Below are positions 60,476 through 64,000 of a stretch of 64,000 nucleotides of DNA, one piece after another. The position numbers and the translations under genes are program-made. A model generated the notes under the pieces. The model was not told the DNA's origin, searched no databases, and saw nothing but the letters and a program-made list of their open reading frames with translations. The stretch's first letter is position 1. Every line of letters begins with the position of its first letter. Origin of the DNA: Azolla pinnata (taxonomy: Eukaryota; Streptophyta; Polypodiopsida; Salviniales; Salviniaceae); the NCBI GenBank assembly GCA_037176905.1, contig JBBBWG010004780.1:25345-89344 (forward strand). Reading direction: 5' to 3'.

Positions 60476-61065
60476 GGCATAGATTTGATGCTATTTTTGT
60501 CTGCTTCGTGATGTGACCTCAAACAGTGTTAAGCGAATTTCTCAAAAACAACCAAATACGCGTCGTCTTTTTCAAGAGCGATTTCTTTTGTTTCTTCAAT
60601 TGAGAATGTCATAATACACATTCTTCTCGCATCATATATTATCCAAAGCCAAGACTCAGAAGGATTTAGATAAAGAGCTGCATCTTCAGTTTCCTCTCGA
60701 GCATCACATGTTGAATATCGCAGGTAATTCGTCAATAGACTTCGAGAATGCAAAATAAATGTGCTCTCGAAATGTTCAAGCCTCCCGGGAAACACACAAA
60801 CCAAAGGAAGAGTGTACAACAGGCTGCGGATTATTTTAACTGGGAGTGCGAAATCTTGATCCGAGCACTAGTCGTATGACAACAAGAAGCAGGGAGGAGG
60901 TTCAATTTCACCTGGAAAATTTTCGGCCCAAAGCAGATGGTCAACCTCCACGAGAGATGACAGCAAAGGTAAGCCACCACGAGCAAACACACCAGACGCA
61001 AGCGGAGCAACGACGAGAATTCGCTGCGCATGCTCATCACGAGAGAGGAGATAGGGAGGTGCGAA

Positions 61066-61106
<41 letters not shown>

Positions 61107-61604
61107 TTACGTGGATGCGAGAGAAGCGATTCTGCAACGTTTTGATAGATAGCGGGGTTGATCGATCGATCGATCGATTCTGCAACGTTCTGATGATAGC
61201 GGGATTGACCGATCGATCGATTCTGCAACGTTCGAATGATAAGAGGAGTCGATTGATCGAGGATCGATGGATGGGAAGGGATGACGATCGATGGCGACCG
61301 AGCTCTGAAGCAGAAACAGCAGACGGGAGGGGCGAGGTCCGTCGGGGTTAACTAAACTAACCATGGTTAGTTTCTAACCCAGGCGCCAAGGTTTTGGATA
61401 TTACCAAAAATGACCCTCTTGGCACCTTAGATTAAGGGCAAGCAGAAGACTTGAGTGTACAAATTCAAGAGAATCAGATAACAAAGATCAAGTCCTAATG
61501 GGAGATGATTCATTCTCGCGGGTCTTCCGATCGTTATTAATTAATTCGTCGGAAGATCCTCGAGAGGCTCATTTTGCACAAGTCCTCGGATTCCTCGTCC
61601 GTGA
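60476..61604. other. Upstream region of the ATG14-like gene
   Basis: This is the expected promoter and 5' UTR of the minus-strand ATG14-like gene. A minus-strand frame at 60529-60819 is open for 96 codons but begins with TTG and has no recognised family. A (GA)n run lies at 61066-61104. Three or four copies of a roughly 45-bp unit with GATTCTGCAACGTT and (GATC)n lie at 61126-61245. Confidence 0.5.
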
Positions 61605-62025
61605 GTATACACCGAGCGGGAGGCAGAAGTAACAAAAGCGCGAGGTCCTTTTGTAGTAGATGGGTGCTAAGAGGGGTCACTAGTACTAATTATGCAAGAT
61701 AATTATGAAACTAATCAAGGCATCGATGTACTTGCACAAGCATATATAAACTGAGTGGGGGGTAGAAGTAACAAACGAGTGAGTCCTTTGGTAGTAGATA
61801 GGTGCTAAGAGGGGTCATTAGTACAAATTATGAAATATAATCATGAAACTAATCAAGGCCTCAATGTACTTGCACAAGCGTATATAAACTGAGCGGGAGG
61901 TAGAAGTAACAAAAGCGCGAGTCCTTTTGTAGTAGATGGGTGCGATGAGGGGTCATTAGTACTAATTATGCAAGATAATTATGAAACTAATCAAGGCATC
62001 AATGTACTTGCGCCAGCAGATATAT
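61605..62025. repeat. Three tandem copies of a roughly 138-bp unit
   Basis: Copies start near 61607, 61744 and 61882. Shared text includes GAGCGGGAGGTAGAAGTAAC, GTCCTTTTGTAGTAGATGGG, TGCTAAGAGGGGTCATTAGT and ATGAAACTAATCAAGGCATC. Divergence is low. No coding content was seen. Confidence 0.9.
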
Positions 62026-64000
62026 TGAGACAGATCGAGAGATGTGCATTATTAATTTGTAGCGAAAGCGAGGGGTTAAGAGAAGAGTGCATGAGACTGC
62101 CATGACATAGCGGGATAATAACCTAACAATCGATACTCTCACGAGTATAAAACTATTATGCTCAGGCCAAAAAAATTACACTGAAGACGCATGATTAATG
62201 CAGAAAATCTCGTGTCATTGTGTCAAAGTTTTTTTTGGACTAATTACGATAGAGGGAGACTAGATGTTCCCGAGCAGTATCAACTATGCTCCTCCAAGTC
62301 GACCATAACAACGAGATTTGCTCGACTTCTTAGTCTCTACTGCGAATCTCCACAGATCTGATCGTGAAGTTTGACCGGAACTGTTCTTGGGTCTAACGTC
62401 TAAGGACATCTCAATGTGGTTACACTCAATTTGAAAATGTTGCGAGATATCACCAATGGCCCAATGATCGTTAAGGCCATAGAAGCTCACATATTCAATG
62501 GAAAACTTAACCAATTGCCCTACCATGTCAGAGGAAATGAAACAAATGGTTAGTAGTAGCATGTTCTTGATTAACAAATGATTAATCCACCACTTCCAAC
62601 TCGAGACATTACTTGTAAAACCCATTTTAAGGAGCATCGGCGATAAACAAGATGTGTATTTCTCTTGATAACAAGCTCATTCTTGATAACAATATAATTA
62701 CTTGTACGTAGATGTTGTTTTCACCTAACATGTCAATCCTACAAATGTACAAAAGTATTGACTAAATAAAAATATTTTTTTACTTATACAAGCGAGAAGT
62801 GAGGGCCTTTATTTGTACGCTAAAGCATATAATCCACGGGGAGAAACATTGGAAACAAGATAACATTAAATCAAATAAAAGATATAGACAATATCTTATA
62901 TACATAGATGTTACAATGATCTTAGATGCAAGATACATACAATTACAAGATGCACCCCGCACTCACCATGTTACGTTGGCACGAGAACTAGTACAAATAG
63001 GGTGCAAGAATTTTACCTTAATAGGGCCATCATAATACTCCTTGTTTGTGTCATGTGCACATATGTCCATGTCTCTATCAACTACAAGAACAAGGGTTCA
63101 AATTGTTGAAAGAAATCATGGACAATGTTGCTTGCAATGGTTCTCAAAGTTTTGAGAAGAATGTTCCTTTCTAGACCAAACCCTTCTTTTCGCTTATTTA
63201 TTCGCAATAACCGGAGTAAATCTTGAAACCGGATTACAAATCGGGAAAACTGTTCTTGTCTTCTTATCGTTCAAAAGCGTAGGATTGCCGCACCGGTCCC
63301 TTAGTGAGATTTTCTGACATAACTAGTTCTTAAACATCCTACAGAGGCAATTAAAAATATGCGATTGTCGAAAGATCTTCTCAATTCAACCCTTTTTGGC
63401 AACTCCCAGACATCGAGCTCTTCAGGTCAACTTTCCTTCTTCTGCGTTAGAAACTCGATCACTGTCGTCTTCAATCGTCGAAAAAGTCCACAAATATTCA
63501 TTGCATCCATGTTCACAAGTCACATACCCCAGGACACGAGACTCTGTCGGTACATGATCCACATGCCTTTGTGTAGACACACGGTTTCTGTTTGATTCGC
63601 GGATTGCACCTTTTTCTATCATGTCTCTCATCCCCTCCAGATCAGTTTGTTTATTTGCTTCCTATAAACATTTGCCATTTTACTTCAAGTGGTTACAATA
63701 TTTGAGATTCACACAAACGCTACGAAATGTGTTTGGGTAATAGCACAAAAGTGGTTTGCAAATGCGTACATGCGGATGGCAACATGTTCTTCTTCTCTGA
63801 TCGATGTCGTCAAAGAAAGGTTGGAAGTAAATGTTCGCCGAACTAAAAATGTGGACTCAACTACAGTGTTACTTCAGCTGTTGATGCCTAAATTGAACCC
63901 AAGTGGAGGTGAATCAAACTAAATTGAATCGAAGTAAATGCACATAGAGCAAACCAAATCCAATGAAATCGAACTGAATCGAGGTAAATGAATCAAATCG
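62026..64000. other. Intergenic to window end
   Basis: No gene was recognised. A minus-strand ATG frame at 62284-62637 (117 codons, ending SRCYGRLGGA) looks more protein-like than its surroundings but matched no family I know. Plus-strand frames at 62799-63035 and 63689-63922 are equally unassigned. The last 100 bp hold loose repeats of GAATCGAAGTAAATG. Decayed mobile-element DNA is possible but not shown. Confidence 0.4.

Overview
The window looks like nuclear DNA of a land plant. It encodes violaxanthin de-epoxidase (a plastid xanthophyll-cycle enzyme), an ACT-domain Raf-like kinase of the STY8/17/46 type and an RBP45/47-type RNA-binding protein. All but one gene have many GT-AG introns, and TTTAGGG-type (plant telomere) repeats occur inside the sequence. 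Introns of up to about 1.8 kb and an abundance of simple and tandem repeats would suit a seed-free plant (bryophyte, lycophyte or fern), but the species cannot be fixed from the sequence.

Layout. 1-600: degenerate tandem repeats. 1258-3938 (-): VPS37-like ESCRT-I subunit, first exon not found. 4931-5836: CATA/CATG/GTAC/CATC satellite. 6374-9222 (-): violaxanthin de-epoxidase. 9573-11580: telomere-like composite arrays. 12410-16228 (-): SGF29, the Tudor reader of the SAGA complex, with a 14-nt microexon. 16341-17103: GGATGCATGAAT satellite. 18442-22221 (-): cytosolic-type serine acetyltransferase with a C-terminal EF-hand exon. 22400-27160: AT-rich DNA with tandem and dispersed repeats. 27165-29440: a 2.3-kb AAGGTC array ending about 25 bp from the TATA box of the next gene. 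29617-34659 (+): RBP45/47-like protein. 36150-36780: five tandem repeats ending at the next start codon. 36789-37790 (+): intronless 3-hydroxyisobutyrate dehydrogenase-like gene. 37791-46356: gene-poor. 46357-54392 (+): ACT-Raf kinase with a poly-glutamate N-terminus. 55748-60475 (-): ATG14/UVRAG-like subunit, interrupted by a sequence gap. 60476-64000: repeats and no recognisable gene.

The genes are unrelated housekeeping loci, each with its own promoter region: endosomal sorting, photoprotection, chromatin reading, cysteine synthesis, RNA binding, valine-type catabolism, signalling and autophagy. I see no operon, CRISPR array, prophage or recognisable retroelement coding region. Three 100-N gaps (28265, 45060, 55945) mark unresolved assembly. 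The exon models were built by hand from splice sites; every splice phase closes and the proteins align to remembered family members, but no database search was run. No clear new multi-gene system was found. The strongest leads are the EF-hand tail on serine acetyltransferase, the ordered spacing of the telomere-like array, and minisatellites that abut promoters or start codons.
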